A stretch of 64,000 nt of DNA from Emydura subglobosa (GCA_007922225.1 ML679963.1:5548837-5612836); one strand, 5' to 3'; counted from the first letter of the stretch, positions 39,709 through 54,260 are shown. Notes: generated from the sequence alone by a model not told the origin. A program made the numbers and translations.

Positions 39709-41559
39709 AAAAGCAGAACATGAACGGTTGGTGTTCTTAGCTGCTGAATGCAGTAATCTGAAACTGTATGAAAGTGGCAAACCACCAGCCACCAAGGTAC
39801 TTCTGAAAATTGGACGTTAGGTTGATGAGTGCTACAGACCAACTTTTAACTTACAATTTTTTTAAATTTTACTTTAAAAAGCAAAAACCAGAATCACTTA
39901 CTGTAGTGAGCTAATCTAAGATTTAAACGACAGAGCAAGTTGCACGTTTTTATTTTGAGAGTTAAATTTTTTTAGACGTGACAGAAAACTGCATTTTGAT
40001 CAAAACATACTAGAATTATTAGTTTATAAAACATTATAAAAACAAGCAGTTTCTCCATTGCTTGATCACTTGACAATTAACTCAATATAGATTTGGGCTA
40101 AGTCAGTGGGAAGGAGGGATATTGAGGGGCACTCCTGTTGAAGATGACCAAAAAAAAATGAAGCCGTGGTTACTTAAGGTTAAACCTATAAGGTGTTGAT
40201 CACCACCAACTTCCATTAACTAGAGAAGAGGGTACCCATTATTTCATTATCAAGCTTTAAAATCACAGGTGCATTTTCTAATAAGAGAAGGGGTGTAAAT
40301 ACCAGTGTCCTAGTAAATTCAAACTCAGATTATATAATTCTACCTACAAAATTTCCCCCGGCAGTTTCAGCTGGATATGGTATTCTTGCACTGGCTAAGG
40401 TCAATTGTTGTGATGTGGTGGTGTGCACTGCAGGTTTTGGCCCAATATAAGGTTTTATAGTAGTAGATTGAAAATAATAAGCATTCAATTTGTTCTGTAT
40501 TGTTTACAGAAAAAAACTGAGTCATGCCGAACCTCTCCTAGCTATACAGTAAAACGATATAATTTAAAAAAAATTATCCTGTGTTTCCTTGTCGTCTTAT
40601 TCTTCCTTGTATTATTGCAATAAAACTAATAAGTAACACAATTATGTCATTTAAATTCCAAAGCACTTGGTCTGCTTTTAATATCCTACTGTACTTAATA
40701 GACTAAAATTCAAACTGCACCAAATATTTTAACAACATTAACATCAAATATATAATATTCTGCAACCTACTGACTATTAGAAACACACTATAACTGGAAT
40801 CTACACAATCACCAGCAGGCTGAGCTCTGAGAAAATGAAGCATGCTTAGCTTTTATTTGCTGCCGATTGTAAAAGAGATTCCTCAACCAAACCCTCACTA
40901 ATCATCTAATGCAAGACAAATAAAATCCTTTCTAAATATAAAAATGACATTAAAAAAAATCACGCATGTGGTGGGTTTATTTTGTTTGGATTTTTATTCA
41001 ACTACAAAAAGTCTCATAGATGAGAATGAAAAGCTTCCCAGCTACAGTTCCAGGACTTTCACCCCCTTTTCTGACCTTTCCTCAGACATGTTCCAGTATA
41101 ATCTGCAATCTAGTAGAGTCGGAAGAGGAAACAACAGCGCCCTGGTGAGAAACATTGCCTTGTGACCCAAATAGAGAACTCTGCAGAAGCAATGCTGGCT
41201 CACAGAAGTCGTTTGGGAGGGTGTAATAGGTCATTCAATCATATTTTTTTAAATAATTAAAAAAGAATAATTAATCCTGCCAAACAGGGTTTTTCTTTAA
41301 AGATGTAACATGTTTAAATCTCCCCAAAATGATACTTTTTCCTGGGAACTGGGTGTGCAACAACAGAAAACTTTATTGTTCTTAATTAAAATAACCGCTA
41401 CTTCTTAACATTAGCACAGCAACTGCTTCAAGCAGCAAACTGCTAGGAACTCAATTCATTTCACAGCCTAAGTATGAATATTTATAGTAACTTTTTTATT
41501 AGCCACAACAAGTAAAGCATATATAGTTATGGCTACAGAGACCATATACAGATTAGGCA

Positions 41560-41655
41560 CTTAAAGTCAAATTTTGCTCTTTTAAATTGGTGTAAATCCA
41601 AAGTAAATCACTGAAGTCAGTAATGTTTATACTGATGAGAGCAGAATTTGGCCTT
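41560..41655. repeat. Short self-complementary sauropsid repeat
   Basis: 'agtcaaattttgctcttttaaattggtgtaaatcc...actgaagtcagtaatgtttatactgatgagagcagaatttggcc': the ends caaattttgctct and agagcagaatttgg are complementary. Confidence 0.65.
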
Positions 41656-43539
41656 GTCTTCATAATATTTAAAACCACTTTTTGTCCATCTTTTATAAAA
41701 TAGCTGCACCTATTCTCATGAATGTTCTGGGAAAACAGCCCTTTCCTTGTCTATGTATGAAAGGACAGAGCATCTGATGCCAATAGGCATCCTGTGTACT
41801 TCTAACACTACCCTGAGATGCACGTGCACCAGTCCAAGTGTCTCCAGTCACAGGGGGAAAGAAACATTACTCTACTCTCAGTTACCTGCATGGTGGAGGG
41901 AAAACTCAAGCTCAGATCAGGCCCTGGATCTTACCCCTCCAAACTTTCTAGGATTCTAGTCCTTAGAGGTAGGGAGAGAGGAACTTGCACCATTCCCTTC
42001 ACTGTCTGCTACCTGCACCTTCCTCTAAAAAGCCCACACCAGGCAGCGGAGTCCAGTTGTTTGCCATCTTGTCTGTACCAGGGATCATGCCTACAATTCT
42101 GCCCCGACTCATGGATTCCAAGCGTGACTGTTCATAACCACTGAGTTTTCTTGTCCATTTGTAGATGTTTTATAGCAGTGTGTCTCAGGGTCAGCAGTGC
42201 AGGGCTTGGGGAGACAGGCATATGCTGTTGCTTTCCTTCTCCTCTTCCATATTTCCCTTGTGTATGTGCATCAGCTGTAAATTTAAAGGCCTCTTCATCT
42301 TGGTGGATCCTTGCAAGAAGCTTGAATGACATGGGTGAAATTTAGACAATGGAGGGCCCTTAATCTGCTGCCGTTGGGAGGCAAAAAAAATGCTGCTTGA
42401 GAACTTTTGACTTCAGGATTGACATGTGGTGATGACAATTTGTGTGTAATAGTTATAAAGGTTTAGCTTTTTGACTCTCAAAGTCTCTTGTCATTAAATA
42501 ACTATTGTCTGATATCCTCCCCATAATTTCCCTGCAAATGTGAAAATTTACATTTATCAAAACGAAAAACTGCATAAAAATAAACATTGATATTATCTGT
42601 CAAAATTATTTTAAAAAAAAAAATCAAATTCTGCCAAGCCAAAGTATGTTAATGAAGTTATGGCTGCCTTTTTGTCACTTTTTCCTTGTACTAATGTCCA
42701 TGTCTTTCTTCCCATCCCCCTCACTATGTCTGCAGCAATTAGCACAAACATTGTGTTTAAAGTGCTGTAGTTCTAGGCAGATTTCTGACCCAGGTAGCAT
42801 ACCCTTTATTTCTTCCAAGTTATATAAAATAATGTGCTCTGATAACCATTGCATATGAGAACCTGAGAATAATATCCATGGAAAATTATAATAAAAATGA
42901 CACAGAATATTAAAACTGGAGGGAAAAAAACAGAGGAATATCTGTCTCCCCCACTCCACCCACCCCCATGCCCTCAACAACTCTGTTTTTTTACCCATGA
43001 CCGTTAAGGATGTTTTCTGGCTTTGTGACAGCATCATGACTCAGGTCATGAGAAGTGTCAAAGATGCATTTCCTTCAGATGGGAAAAAGCAACTGATTTT
43101 AACAGCCCACAGAGAATAAGCCAAATCAGCACATTTAAAAAGAGTGAAGATAAACCTTTTAAAAGATACAAGTATATTTTATTTCCAGTCTTAACACGCA
43201 AGTTCTTTCCCTAAAACATTTGCATTTTTAGACTACCAAAAAAGTCATAGTTGTTTTAAATATTTAAGAATAATAAATTCAAGACAACAAGATCAGAATC
43301 CATTTACTGCATAATCAATCACTGATTATAGACACAGACTGTTTGATTCAACCCTGCAAGAACAAGTTCTATATATTTCACTCCCCTGCAACAGTGGGAA
43401 AAGCAGGAAGTGTTTGCACCAGCTCCCTCCTCTGTGGTTCCATCAGAGAAGGGCACCTCCTGAACCTCATACCATCTATTCTCTTCTCACCATGGCTCAC
43501 CCACTCTAGCTGCCATCATCAACAAATAGCTACATAACA

Positions 43540-45200
43540 AGAATCTCTCACCCTACTTCATCAAAACCTGAGCCGTCTCACAACACCACTTTCAACTGTA
43601 CTTGTACCTCATATTCTTTCACATCCGATTTGCCACCATTTTGCAGAGAATGGGCTAACAAGCCTTCTCATCCCCTGAGCTCCTACTGCATCATTGCCTC
43701 ATGCCTGTTTGGCTTCTACATCTTTCACAACAATTAAACCACCCTTTTCAAGATGGTTATTGACCTCCTTGCCTTTACTCATCATAGCTCTCTCAAACAA
43801 CTTATCTTCCTTGATTTCCAAGCAATATTTGTGATTACTGACCACCCCATCCTCGTGAACATGGTGTCCTTCTCACCTGGTTTCACTCTTATCCCCGTTT
43901 CGTTACATCTGGTGGTAAACTGTGCTTCGGACAGTAACATACTGCTCTATAAAGGCCCTTTTGGCTCTGTACTCTGCCCTTCACTTGCTATCTCTTTTCC
44001 CCTATGCACATTATTTCACAGTTTAACCTTGGTGATTGCTTTTATTCTGATGACACTCAACTCTCTCCTTTAAAATCCAGTTCTGCTCTGAAAAACAGAA
44101 ATACAAAACTGTAACCTGTTCTTACTCAACAGCACTCCTCCCTTTGTGTAGTCACATCAGCTGTCCTTAGTAACTACAACACATTTTCACTGTTTTTTAC
44201 ACCTATTGCACTGCAGCGCCTATCAACCTGTGCCTTCTATTTCTTTCTGTGCATCACCCATATACCAGTTCACCGACTTTCAATCAGTAAGAAGTGTGCA
44301 ACCCCATCAGAGACAATCAGATAACATGGGCGTCACTGAGGGTTTAATCAGCAGGATAAGCTTATTACTGGTCATGTACAAGAAGAAAACAATCAAACTT
44401 GATTTTCTCAGTTCAGTTCACATTTGCAAGGGTTGAAATAGGGGGGGAAATATTTTTATTTGTGAATTGTGCATATTTGATAGGTAATAGTTGAGGAAAA
44501 ATAGAAATAACAAACACAGAACCCCACAATGGCATTTTACTGGGTCACTTTTCAGAGGAGAACTGCATTATACTCTTTTACTCAACTCCCTCGCCACCTG
44601 CCTCTGATACATCAACACCTGACCCTATAGACATTTTCTTCATTCTAATGTCACCAAGACAGATATCATCCACCTTTGCAAGAAAACTTCAGTGGGGCTC
44701 TCATAACAGTAGTGCATTCCTCTTCATTCTCAAACCTAGCTTTTCTTCCACCTCTCAGCTATGTCTCTGACATCTAGCTCTGCTGTGCCATTACTCCTCT
44801 GCAAGTCTACTATAAAAATTACCAAAACATAGTTTGCATCAGCCACTGCCTTGACACTTATTCTGCTAAATCACTCAGTCATGCATTTCACTTCCTGCCT
44901 CAGTAACCAAAATTCCCTTCTGAAGTAGCTCTCATCCAAACTTCAGTCTGTTCTGACTGCTACCATGTGCCTTTCCCAATGTACGTGCAAGTGGGATATC
45001 TATCTCCATTTTCTGAAACCTACACTTGTTCCCCCATTCATGTCCATACCCATTACGAAAGACTGCTTCTAAAACACCTTATGATCATGTTCCATCTACC
45101 CCATCATATAATTTCTAAGCCTACATCCCACCTTATGATGATGCTCCATCTATCCCCAGAACATAATTTCTCAGCCTACATCTCTACTTGATCTTCTGCT
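43540..45200 (+). mobile_element. L2/CR1-group LINE remnant (reverse transcriptase)
   Basis: Shifting plus-strand frames translate to degraded polymerase blocks in the correct order. MVIDLLAFT...FLDFQAIFVITDHPIL (about 43753-43860) corresponds to the first catalytic Asp block. GSVLCPSLAIS (about 43965-44000) corresponds to the PQGSVLGP block. CFYSDDTQLS (about 44035-44070) corresponds to the YADDTQLY catalytic block. An INT...HFLHSN..KTDII stretch follows near 44610-44670. The upstream limit is uncertain and the 3' end is not clear. Stops and frameshifts show it is long dead. The block order and DDTQL wording favour the L2/CR1 side of LINEs and separate it from the Jockey-like copies at the left of the window. 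Confidence 0.7.
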
Positions 45201-46877
45201 GTGCTAAATTTTGGTCTCTTGTCAGTCCTCCACTTCCTCTAGTTTGTGTAATGGATCTTTTGCTTCTATTGCAGCAACTATCCAGCAGATACTAACTCAC
45301 CTCATTCACGTCACTGATCCTCCATCCGTTATTATAATGCAGCTTATTTACAACCAGTAAAGCTGCTGGCCAGTACCCAAATTTGTGCTTACAGTTAACA
45401 ACCGTTTACGCATCTTCTAGTCTATTCTCTCATCTACTCTAAACTTGTAATCCACTGTCATACTGTAACTGTTGGTTATTGTGTGCTTTCTGTACTAAGT
45501 TCCTGGCCAAGCGTCCCAGCGTAACACCTGGAGTTTTCTAGAATGCAATGGCCTACACCTGCTGTCAGTGTGGTAATTACTACAAGGTGACCCAAGACTG
45601 CCAGTATAAGGGAGTGAAAAAATCTTGCTACCTCTACAGACACACTCAGAACAGGAAGACATGTAAAGAATTGAATCACGATACATTTTAAATAGTCCAT
45701 TCTCCAACTGGAACACAAAGAATTTACTTGGGTAACACTCATCAACTGCAACATAAATCCCCTTTGCATTAATTGGAAAAGAAAGAAGGTCTGCTTTTCT
45801 GAAATTTGGCATGTATAGTACTAAAGATATAAGATAACTAGAGCACATTATTTTAAAAAGTAATTCGCCTGGCGTCTTTACCAACATAAAACAATGATCT
45901 GATGCAAATTCTTCCTAAGGCACTTGTAGTTTTCTATTAAACTTTTCAAATAGACATCAACAAATGGATGTAACTAAGTTTCCAACTCGTAGAAAGGCAA
46001 CGTAAACAGGATAATAAATAAGAATATTCCTATATTATTCATACAACATCAGCCTAATCAACAGACTACACCGAGAGAAGCTGGATTCATTGCATTGATA
46101 AAGTTGAGAAAATATCGCCCTCTAGAGGGTGTCCAATTAACCATTTCAGTTCAAAGGATAAGACCTTTCTTTCTGCCACCCAATACAAAGAATGGCTGTG
46201 TGAAGAAAAAACAAATCAGGATTTGTAGACCAATTTAGAAAATAAATTATCTGAAAGCATATTTAAAGAGGAAAATATTTTATTACAATACAGATCTAAA
46301 GTGACTTGTTTGCATTCATCAAATGAATAGGCATTTCAAATAGGTGAAGAGTCAGGCCCATACCATGGCATTCTTTAGTGGATCTGTGAATTTACAAAAA
46401 CTATTTGTACCAGATAAAGGCTACAATTTAAAAGAAGGCAAAATAAAAGCCTACAAGAGACATTTCAAATAAGCTGCTTTTGATTCATGTTTATAGTGCC
46501 AGCTATTAAGTTAATCTTAGAAGGGAACTGCCCTCCAGTGCTTTAAATTATTCTACAGCTAATTTTCTTTGAAACTATTTTTGTCTGCCTTTCTCTAAAT
46601 AGGTGGTTTCTCAAGTGAGTGTTACTAAAAGGAAACCAATCTGTTTTTCAGGAAGGCTTGATGATGTCACTCCTTTCAACTCTGCTTTCCCATAAGAATT
46701 CTTCTAATAAAAAGGAGTTTCACTCTGGGAAATAATGAAAAGTGACATGAAAATATTTAAAGCATCTGAGATTTGTATGTTTATCAAACTGCTAGATTTT
46801 GCCTTGAGATTTTAATCATACAGCAACCACTACAAATGAAAGAAGAGACAAGGATGTGTGAGAAGACCTACTATCTT

Positions 46878-46903
46878 AAAAATAAATAAATAAAAATAAA
46901 AAA
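46878..46903. repeat. (AAAT)n-like tract
   Basis: AAATAAATAAATAAAAATAAAAAA, an imperfect tetranucleotide run. Confidence 0.8.
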
Positions 46904-47429
46904 GATTTTACAATGGAAAATGGATTATTCGATACAATGCAGAATGTTTTTTAACAGTTGAATCCATGTCCAAGACACTATGTACAAGACTTGTTTTTCC
47001 TCAGTTCTAAATTTATGTACTGTATTTCAACTGAGGCGTAAAATTTAAAACAGAATCAATCTGTGTATGACTGATTTTTTTGGCAAAAACTACAAAATCC
47101 AAATAAAAACTTCAATATACAATTAAATGATACAGAGAAAACAAATCTAAGAATCATCATATTATTATTGATTTTTTTAAGTAGGTGGAACTGCATAGTA
47201 CAAGGTTCAAATATGTGGTTAATTTATGTTTACATTTGTGATGTGGTCTCACTCAGGAAAAATCACTGATCAACAACAGCAAAAAGCCTTGAGTAGGTTA
47301 AACAAGACCTTTAACTTAGTGTCAGTGGTGTGAAAAAAATAAAGTATATACTATATGATCATTTTTACATTGGATGATAAAAGTATTTAGCAGCTGCATA
47401 ATGCTTTCCATTTTCAAAGTGAAGCATTA

Positions 47430-47527
47430 ACACTTTAGGGCTAAATGCTACCCCGGGGCATGTGTACACAGCTGCCATTGGAGCTAACAGGAGCGGCACA
47501 TGTGTAATCGAGAGCAGAATTTGCCCT
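47430..47527. repeat. Short dispersed repeat
   Basis: 'gggctaaatgctaccccggggcatgtgtacacagctgccattggagctaacaggagcggcacatgtgtaatcgagagcagaatttgccc' has complementary ends (gggctaaatgct / agcagaatttgccc) and a central cattggagctaacagg core. Confidence 0.6.
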
Positions 47528-47554
47528 TAACTATTTAATGAGAGTAACCCACAG

Positions 47555-47660
47555 TGTGCCTGTGAGACAGGTGAGTATTACCATTCCCACTTCACACCTG
47601 GGGAACAACCACGCAAGGCCAATTCTTCTTCTAACTTCTAACTTCCAGCCCACTAATGTC
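47555..47660 (-). mobile_element. Possible MIR-like fragment, antisense
   Basis: 'gacaggtgagtattaccattcccacttcacacctggggaac' resembles the antisense 'gtattattatccccattttacagatggggaac' part of MIR. It is short and uncertain. Confidence 0.4.
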
Positions 47661-48907
47661 ACAATAGTCTTAGAATAGTAAAAGCCCATAAAAGGACACC
47701 AACTTAACTCTGGTATCACTGGCAACACAACTGAATGACAAAAATATACCATGGGTGCATTAACAGATAAAATCTCTGTTGGCTATAAAAGATGCAAAGG
47801 AAATATCTCTTTATCAACTCTTAGTTAACAGTTTCCTTTACTTCATTCTGGTAAAAAGGAGCACAGGCAAACAAGAGTAAAGCCAAAACATGATTCATTT
47901 AGAGATGAATCCCACCCTGATAAAGGTTTACAATGTGCGGGTAAACAATTTGTAGATCGTCCTGAATAAACTGTAAATAGATTGTTTCTCTACTGTACAT
48001 AAGGCAAGTTGTTTTACTAAAAAAGCAAGCTGGAAAAAAATGACCAGAATTGTGCTCAGAAAATATTTATAGCCATAAAAAGCAAGCTCAAGTTAATGTG
48101 AATGGGATATAATTCTTTTGTTAGTCCAATCAGAAGGTAACAGGCAGGCTTTTTAGTCACTACAATCCATTCTTCTGGGGTAGGATTATATCAATACCAT
48201 TTTAATATTAGAGAAGGATTAACAGAAGGATTAACAGCAACAGTATAAAATTTACTCAAGTGCCATGCAAGTTTCTACATCTTAAAGCCTACTCAAATCT
48301 TTCTAAATTGCACATGGCCCTTCATTAAAATCACGTCAAGACTGTACAATCAAGAAAAGCCAACTGACAAGGATAGCATTCTGAACTCAAATCTGTTTGT
48401 CCATCTTTCATTTGATCAACAGTTAGTAAAACAACACTTTCTGAGACATCTGCGCATGAGCAGCTAAATGCTCAACATATACGAGTTCTGCACCCAGAAT
48501 ATAACTAACATAAAGCAAGAAGAGAGGTGTAATTTATAATGTACTGTGCTTTTCAACTAATCTTGAATTATCACACTTACTTCCTATACCACATCTTTTG
48601 CAGAAGCAAAGAATTAAATAAGTGATATTTTGAACTTAAATAACATTTTTCAGCAGAGGATCTAAAAGCACTTTACAAATGTTAATTAAACCCAACAGCC
48701 TTAAAATAGAGATTACAACAAAAACATCTAAAATAACACAATGGCTTCCCAATTCCTATAATTTAGAACTAAACAGATTTTATTTTAATTCTAGGGCTTG
48801 ATTTTTTAAAACAAATTTCATGTACATTTGCTTCTCATCTGAAATTTTGTATCTAATTTTGACTCAGAACAAGGTAAGGCGGAGAAATGTAAACAGACAC
48901 CGAGCCA

Positions 48908-48908
<1 letters not shown>

Positions 48909-48938
<30 letters not shown>

Positions 48939-48946
48939 TTTTTTTT
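48909..48946. repeat. (CT)n plus poly(T) tract
   Basis: About 11 CT units run directly into 16 T. On the minus strand this encodes the Lys/Arg-Glu run of an otherwise meaningless frame (48818-49216). Confidence 0.9.
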
Positions 48947-49699
48947 AAACACACCACATCCTAACACTATACAGTTACTATATACTCCCATAAGCAGCTG
49001 GTGGCACGGAGGGTAGCAGGTGGAGAAGGAAGAGGAGGATAAGAATTTGTAAAGGCTTTTGCTTTCTTGTAAAAGGCGGCAATGCTCTTTCCACATCCTC
49101 ACCCATATCTCGCCAGTGACACACCATTCCAATTCAGTACAGCACACCACCAACCTTTCAGCAGGAACAATATTCCTGGTTCCTTTCTCTGATAGACCCT
49201 GAAGTAAAGTACACACTCAGTCAAGACAACAGAAGCGAGATTCTCTTCAAATGGTCATATCTCTTTAAGAAAATGGGCTGATGATGCACTAGCCCCAATT
49301 CTTCATTCACTCTTCTTCCAATTCCTGTTTCACAACATTCCCCATCCCTACCTTCAGGAATGAAAGACTGCACTTGGGACCTGCATGTGGCTCTCCATGT
49401 GACAATACAAGTTGCTAATCTTTTGCCAATTGACTCACCTTGCCTTAATTTTAACTGCAGTGACACCCACAACGTTATGATGATAAAGGCTTCTGGAAAA
49501 CATCTCACAACTCAGCACTCATTTAAGTTAAGGGACTCCTTTTATTTTTTTAAAGTAATGATTCAATACAACCGTTTATAATTTCCAAAAAACATTTTCA
49601 AATTAGGTAGGTGAGAGTCTATGTACAATTTCAGTGAATCTATAGAATTTGAGGCTTCTATGCACTGTTAAGAGACTGACTGGTATATTTGTATAAATA

Positions 49700-49868
49700 T
49701 CTTGGCCAAGATCTTCAGAAGCAAATACTGTGTTTTCTGAGTGCCTCAATTTTGAGCACCCAACTGAAGCTGCCTGAAAAGGGCCTGATTTTTAAAACAC
49801 ATAGACCCTGAAAATCAGGCCCAAAAATTGAAGCACCAAAACTCACGAGTCACTTTTGAAAAACCTGG
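49700..49868. repeat. Foldback repeat, extended form
   Basis: Outer ends 'ttggccaagatcttcagaagca' and 'ttttgaaaaacctggcc' and inner 'gggcctgatttttaaaac...gaaaatcaggccc' (about 49782-49822) are two nested inverted pairs. It looks like two short repeats combined, or one element with internal duplication. Confidence 0.65.
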
Positions 49869-51749
49869 CCTCTGTTTCTTTGGAAATACCACCACGCTGT
49901 GGTGTGAATGTGTTAGCTTTTTCCCCAGTTCAGAAAAATCTGCCCATTACAGAAGTCTCTGGGCATACTAATCAAAGCCAAATGAAACCTCTTAGTTTCT
50001 TTTTGCATATCTAAATGCTAAATCTCTTTAAAACTTCAAATGTGTTTAGGAAACCGATAAAGGTGCAACTTTCTGTAATTTCTCTTGACAAAAAACAAAT
50101 TCAGATAGATGAAAGATACAGAAGTTGATAGTTACTTCCTGCTCTCCCTCTGATGTCAATTGTTAAAAATGACTGGATGTGTTACAATAATTATGTACAG
50201 CAATTTGATGTCTGCTTCAAGCATGTCACACTGAACTGCTGTACGGTAATAAGAGGAATAGGTTGTAACGATGTATGTATAAATATATCCAGGACGAACA
50301 AGAAGTCACAGATATTTCTAGCCATCTCTTGACTGTCCCAGGACATCAAGAACATGGTAGGTATTTCCATAATAGCAATACAGGAAACATTGTTCATACG
50401 GGCAAAATTGTTATCAATAAACCCCATTACACTAGAGGAGTCCCAAAGGGAAAAAAATCTCAGCTCTTAGACTGTGAAGGAGTGAGTGCCCATTCCCCTA
50501 AAAACAACAGGCACTGAAAAGGTCTCCATGCTTCAGGAATCACACAAAGCCTATCCTTGATGGCACAGAGGATGACCATGAAGGCAGGAAGGGTGAGAGT
50601 TTCACAAGTCACTGCCTGTAATTTATCCTTCCACTATTGCTCATGATTTGTCCAGCCCTTTTAACACCCTCTTGATGGCTGAAGGGGTCCCCTAGTGCTT
50701 CTAACCTCCTGCCTTTGCTGACACCATAAGGAAGACCTAGCCTTCCTCTTACACATCAGCAGAGGGACTTATTCCTATTAGGAGAGGGGAATTAGAGGAG
50801 ACCTAAATAGGCCCCAATTTTTAAAATTAGCTTGATATTGGGTTGGATAAATTAAAATGACCTGGACTCTCACTATTTTACAAGGGAGCAGCAGGAATAA
50901 ACAGCAATCATTCTAAATCCAAACAACCATCAAAGAGAAGGGAAAAAATGAACAGATGGTTCCAGAGTTCAGAGCCTAGCGCAGAGAGGAAGAAACTGAT
51001 GGTAATAAGGAGTATGGATACTATTGTAATTTCACTCTAAAAGTTTTGATCTCCCTGGGGGTGGACTCTGCTTTCTATATGGTTCCTGGTCCATGGCTCC
51101 CAAGAGTAACCCTTCATCAGAGTGGACCCGAGAGAGAATTCCTGAAGGCTTTTTAATTTTTGTACAGTTATCAAACACAATGTTAAAAGAAAAAGAAAAA
51201 AACCCAACAGCCCTGTACTGTCAAGTTCATCGGACCGGACTTTCACGTTTTCCCCACAAACAATAAATATGTGTTTTCTGGATGCCCAGATGTGCTCCAT
51301 GACCATCCTGGCTGATGAGCAATGAGATTTTTAGATAACTGCATTTAAAGGTAGACCAGATTAGTGACCTTGCGATAGCTGTGAAACAAAATCTGAAATG
51401 TGAAAGCCCCTAAACCTTTTAATTTACAATGGAGACTATTAAAATGTCCATTTTCCCATAGTTTATTTAAGTAGGCTCTAAAGTAATAAACTCTCTGTCT
51501 TGAGTATTTATAGGGGGCTCATCCCCTTAATATCTAGGTGCCCTATACATTGATACTTTAATATAGATTGCATTACTGTATTTGCAGCTGTTTAATACAT
51601 GGCACAGTGGCATTTTTGAATAGCACCATCTGTATGTGAAAATACAGATTATCTGAATCCAGTGATATTGGAATCTGCAGTGGAAATCAACATTTTCTTT
51701 TTTCAGATACTGCCAACAACTGAACACGGGATACAATAAAAGCAGCTTA

Positions 51750-52118
<369 letters not shown>

Positions 52119-52559
52119 CTAAAAGAAGTGGACTATCATGTTATATTTGAGGAGACAATTCTGAACAGAAAACATTAATAAAGCCGAAGTTTAACTTAAA
52201 GCCAATAGTTTGATTTTATATTTCTAGTGAACAGTGACCAAAGATCTTTGTATTAAACAATATTAAAGCAATCGCGTACCTTGAATATTTCTCAAAAAGC
52301 ATTCTGAAACATTTCTTCTAAGGGCCCAACTCCATAAAACAAATTGCAGTGCAAAATCCCACATACAGCCACAGGAGCCTGGTGTAATTGTTTAAACTGA
52401 ATTTGGTCCCCAAAAAGAAAAAATTCAAGAAGCCATTGCAACTGCATGTTTGATAGCACGCAAGGCATACATTATTTATTTGCTCATTTTAATTCTCAGG
52501 AAACATGAAAAATAAGAGGTAAATAATCACCAACAAAATTGTATATTCACACTAAATAT

Positions 52560-52640
52560 TTTCATGTGGTTTAGTGGTTAGAAGAAAGGACTAGGAGTTG
52601 AATTCTTGGCTCTGAGCTCTGACTAGACACTTAAACACTA
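52560..52640 (+). mobile_element. tRNA-derived SINE head (MIR-like)
   Basis: 'gtggtttagtggttagaagaaaggactaggagttgaattcttggctctg' keeps the A-box-like TTTAGTGGTTAGA and the B-box-like region GAGTTGAATTC of a tRNA-derived SINE head. The body is lost. Confidence 0.55.
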
Positions 52641-52668
52641 TGGTCAAAAATTTGAAAAGCTGTTGCTA

Positions 52669-52704
52669 GGTTTTTGGGGGTTTTTTTTGGGGGGGGGAGG
52701 GGGT
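52669..52704. repeat. G/T homopolymer tract
   Basis: TTTTTGGGGGTTTTTTTTGGGGGGGGGAGGGGG: alternating T and G runs, with at least three G runs that could form a G-quadruplex (inference). Confidence 0.85.
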
Positions 52705-52727
52705 TGGATGCTCAACTTGAGAAACAC

Positions 52728-52806
52728 TGGGCCTAATTTTCAGACGTGCTAGCACCGACACCTTCAATTAAAGTCAGTGGAAGCAGGATTGAAAATCAGA
52801 CCCCAG
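52728..52806. repeat. Short self-complementary sauropsid repeat
   Basis: 'ctgggcctaattttcagacgtgctagcacc...caattaaagtcagtggaagcaggattgaaaatcagacccc': the ends gggcctaattttca and tgaaaatcagaccc are complementary. Confidence 0.7.
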
Positions 52807-53859
52807 GTTTCACCATTTAGATATAGATATAGTTAGATTTAGATATAGTTACTTTTTATATAGATCTAAGAAATAAAACTCAACAGGATTTAATTCTCTT
52901 CTAAGTAAGCTTTACATAACACCTTGCTGGAAAGCAAATTCTTGCTCCTTTATGGAATGCTTCATAAAAGGGAACACACATTGTATCTGTCAGACAACTC
53001 ACAAAAACAAGAAATCCAGTTTACCATAGAAAAGTCCTAAAACAATTCTCGTAAAAATGTTTTAAAAAGTAAAAGCTGGATAAAAAGAAGTATGTACATG
53101 AATGAGATTTAACATGGCACACAAACATGTAAGTGAAGGATTAGCTTTCATTTTACTATTAAATAGCATAAGCTTTAAAAAAACAAAACAAAACAAAAAA
53201 AACCCTCTTCAAGCTTTCACAGAAGCCAGTTTTACAATACACTAGGTACTCAAATTGGAGTAAACACTGATAAAATCTTGACAAATATTCCAGAAATGCA
53301 CTCCAAATATTCCAGACAAAAGCAGCAAGTGTTCATCAAAGTGTAAGTTTCCAACTGAGCCCTGTAGCCTTTGAGATAAAAAAGGGATTTAACTCTTGTG
53401 ACGTGTGACAAGGTATTTGGCTGACAGACTGTCACTATACAAAATGTTTCATCAACATTACATAGATAAATCAAAAAATACCACTACACACCTGCTCTTT
53501 TCAATTATGGTGACATATCCAAATGATCTGCTAATGATACAGTTAAACAGAGTCCTAGAAATCTGACAGGGTTAGCACTCTCAGTGAATCTAGTATTAGT
53601 AGTATATAGTTATTCCACAAGCACTTAAATCTCCTAGTTTGTCTGCAAAAGAGTTTCATCTTTACAGGCTGCTCAAAATGGATTAGAGGCCCAACACAAA
53701 AGAACAAGAGCCAAATGAAAAGAAACCCCACAATCATGGGAGGAGGGGAAAAAAAGTTAGTTTCCACATCAGACCCACACACAAGAACTGTATACAAAAT
53801 AACATTCTCAATTACAGTACAAGGCTATATTTCAAATCACTCCTTCCAAAGCCTAATTT

Positions 53860-54260
53860 TCCTGTCTCCAATATGCACAATGATACCCTGCCTTCTTATG
53901 CATGCAGGACACCTGAGCAGCTCACCCCACCCTTACCACCTTCAATGCACTTGCCATTCTTTTAAGATCTAGATCAAAACTCCCCTCATAGTTTCTAAAA
54001 GTCTTTATTATCTTCCTCTCTGGTCTTCTGTTCACTCCTTCCACACATCCAACATCTGTCTCCCCTGCCTCACTCTACACAGTCTCATGATCTTGGTCCA
54101 AGAGCCTTCTCTGCAGCTCCTGCCAATTACAATATCAGTTCTGAATATCTCTGCCAAACTGATGTTGTTTTGAGTCTCACCTGAAAAACATACTTTCCCC
54201 CTTGCAGGTGCCTCTTCAGTCCCTCCCCCTTCGGTGTCTATTTTAACTTATTTCACCATA
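53860..54260 (+). mobile_element. Possible L2-like LINE 3' fragment
   Basis: The C/T-rich stretch with 'ttttaagatctagatcaaaactcccctcatagtttctaaaagtctttatta' resembles the '...TCCTTTAAAACCCACTTCT...' segment downstream of L2 reverse transcriptases. No catalytic block is present, so the assignment is weak. Confidence 0.3.

Noticed and set aside
45495..45887. 130-codon minus-strand frame
   Set aside because: There is no recognisable domain, it overlaps another open frame, and it lies next to the L2-like remnant; most likely chance.
48818..49216. 132-codon minus-strand frame, the longest after the LINE endonuclease
   Set aside because: It runs through the CT/T microsatellite, giving a Lys/Arg-Glu run, has no family resemblance and no splice context.
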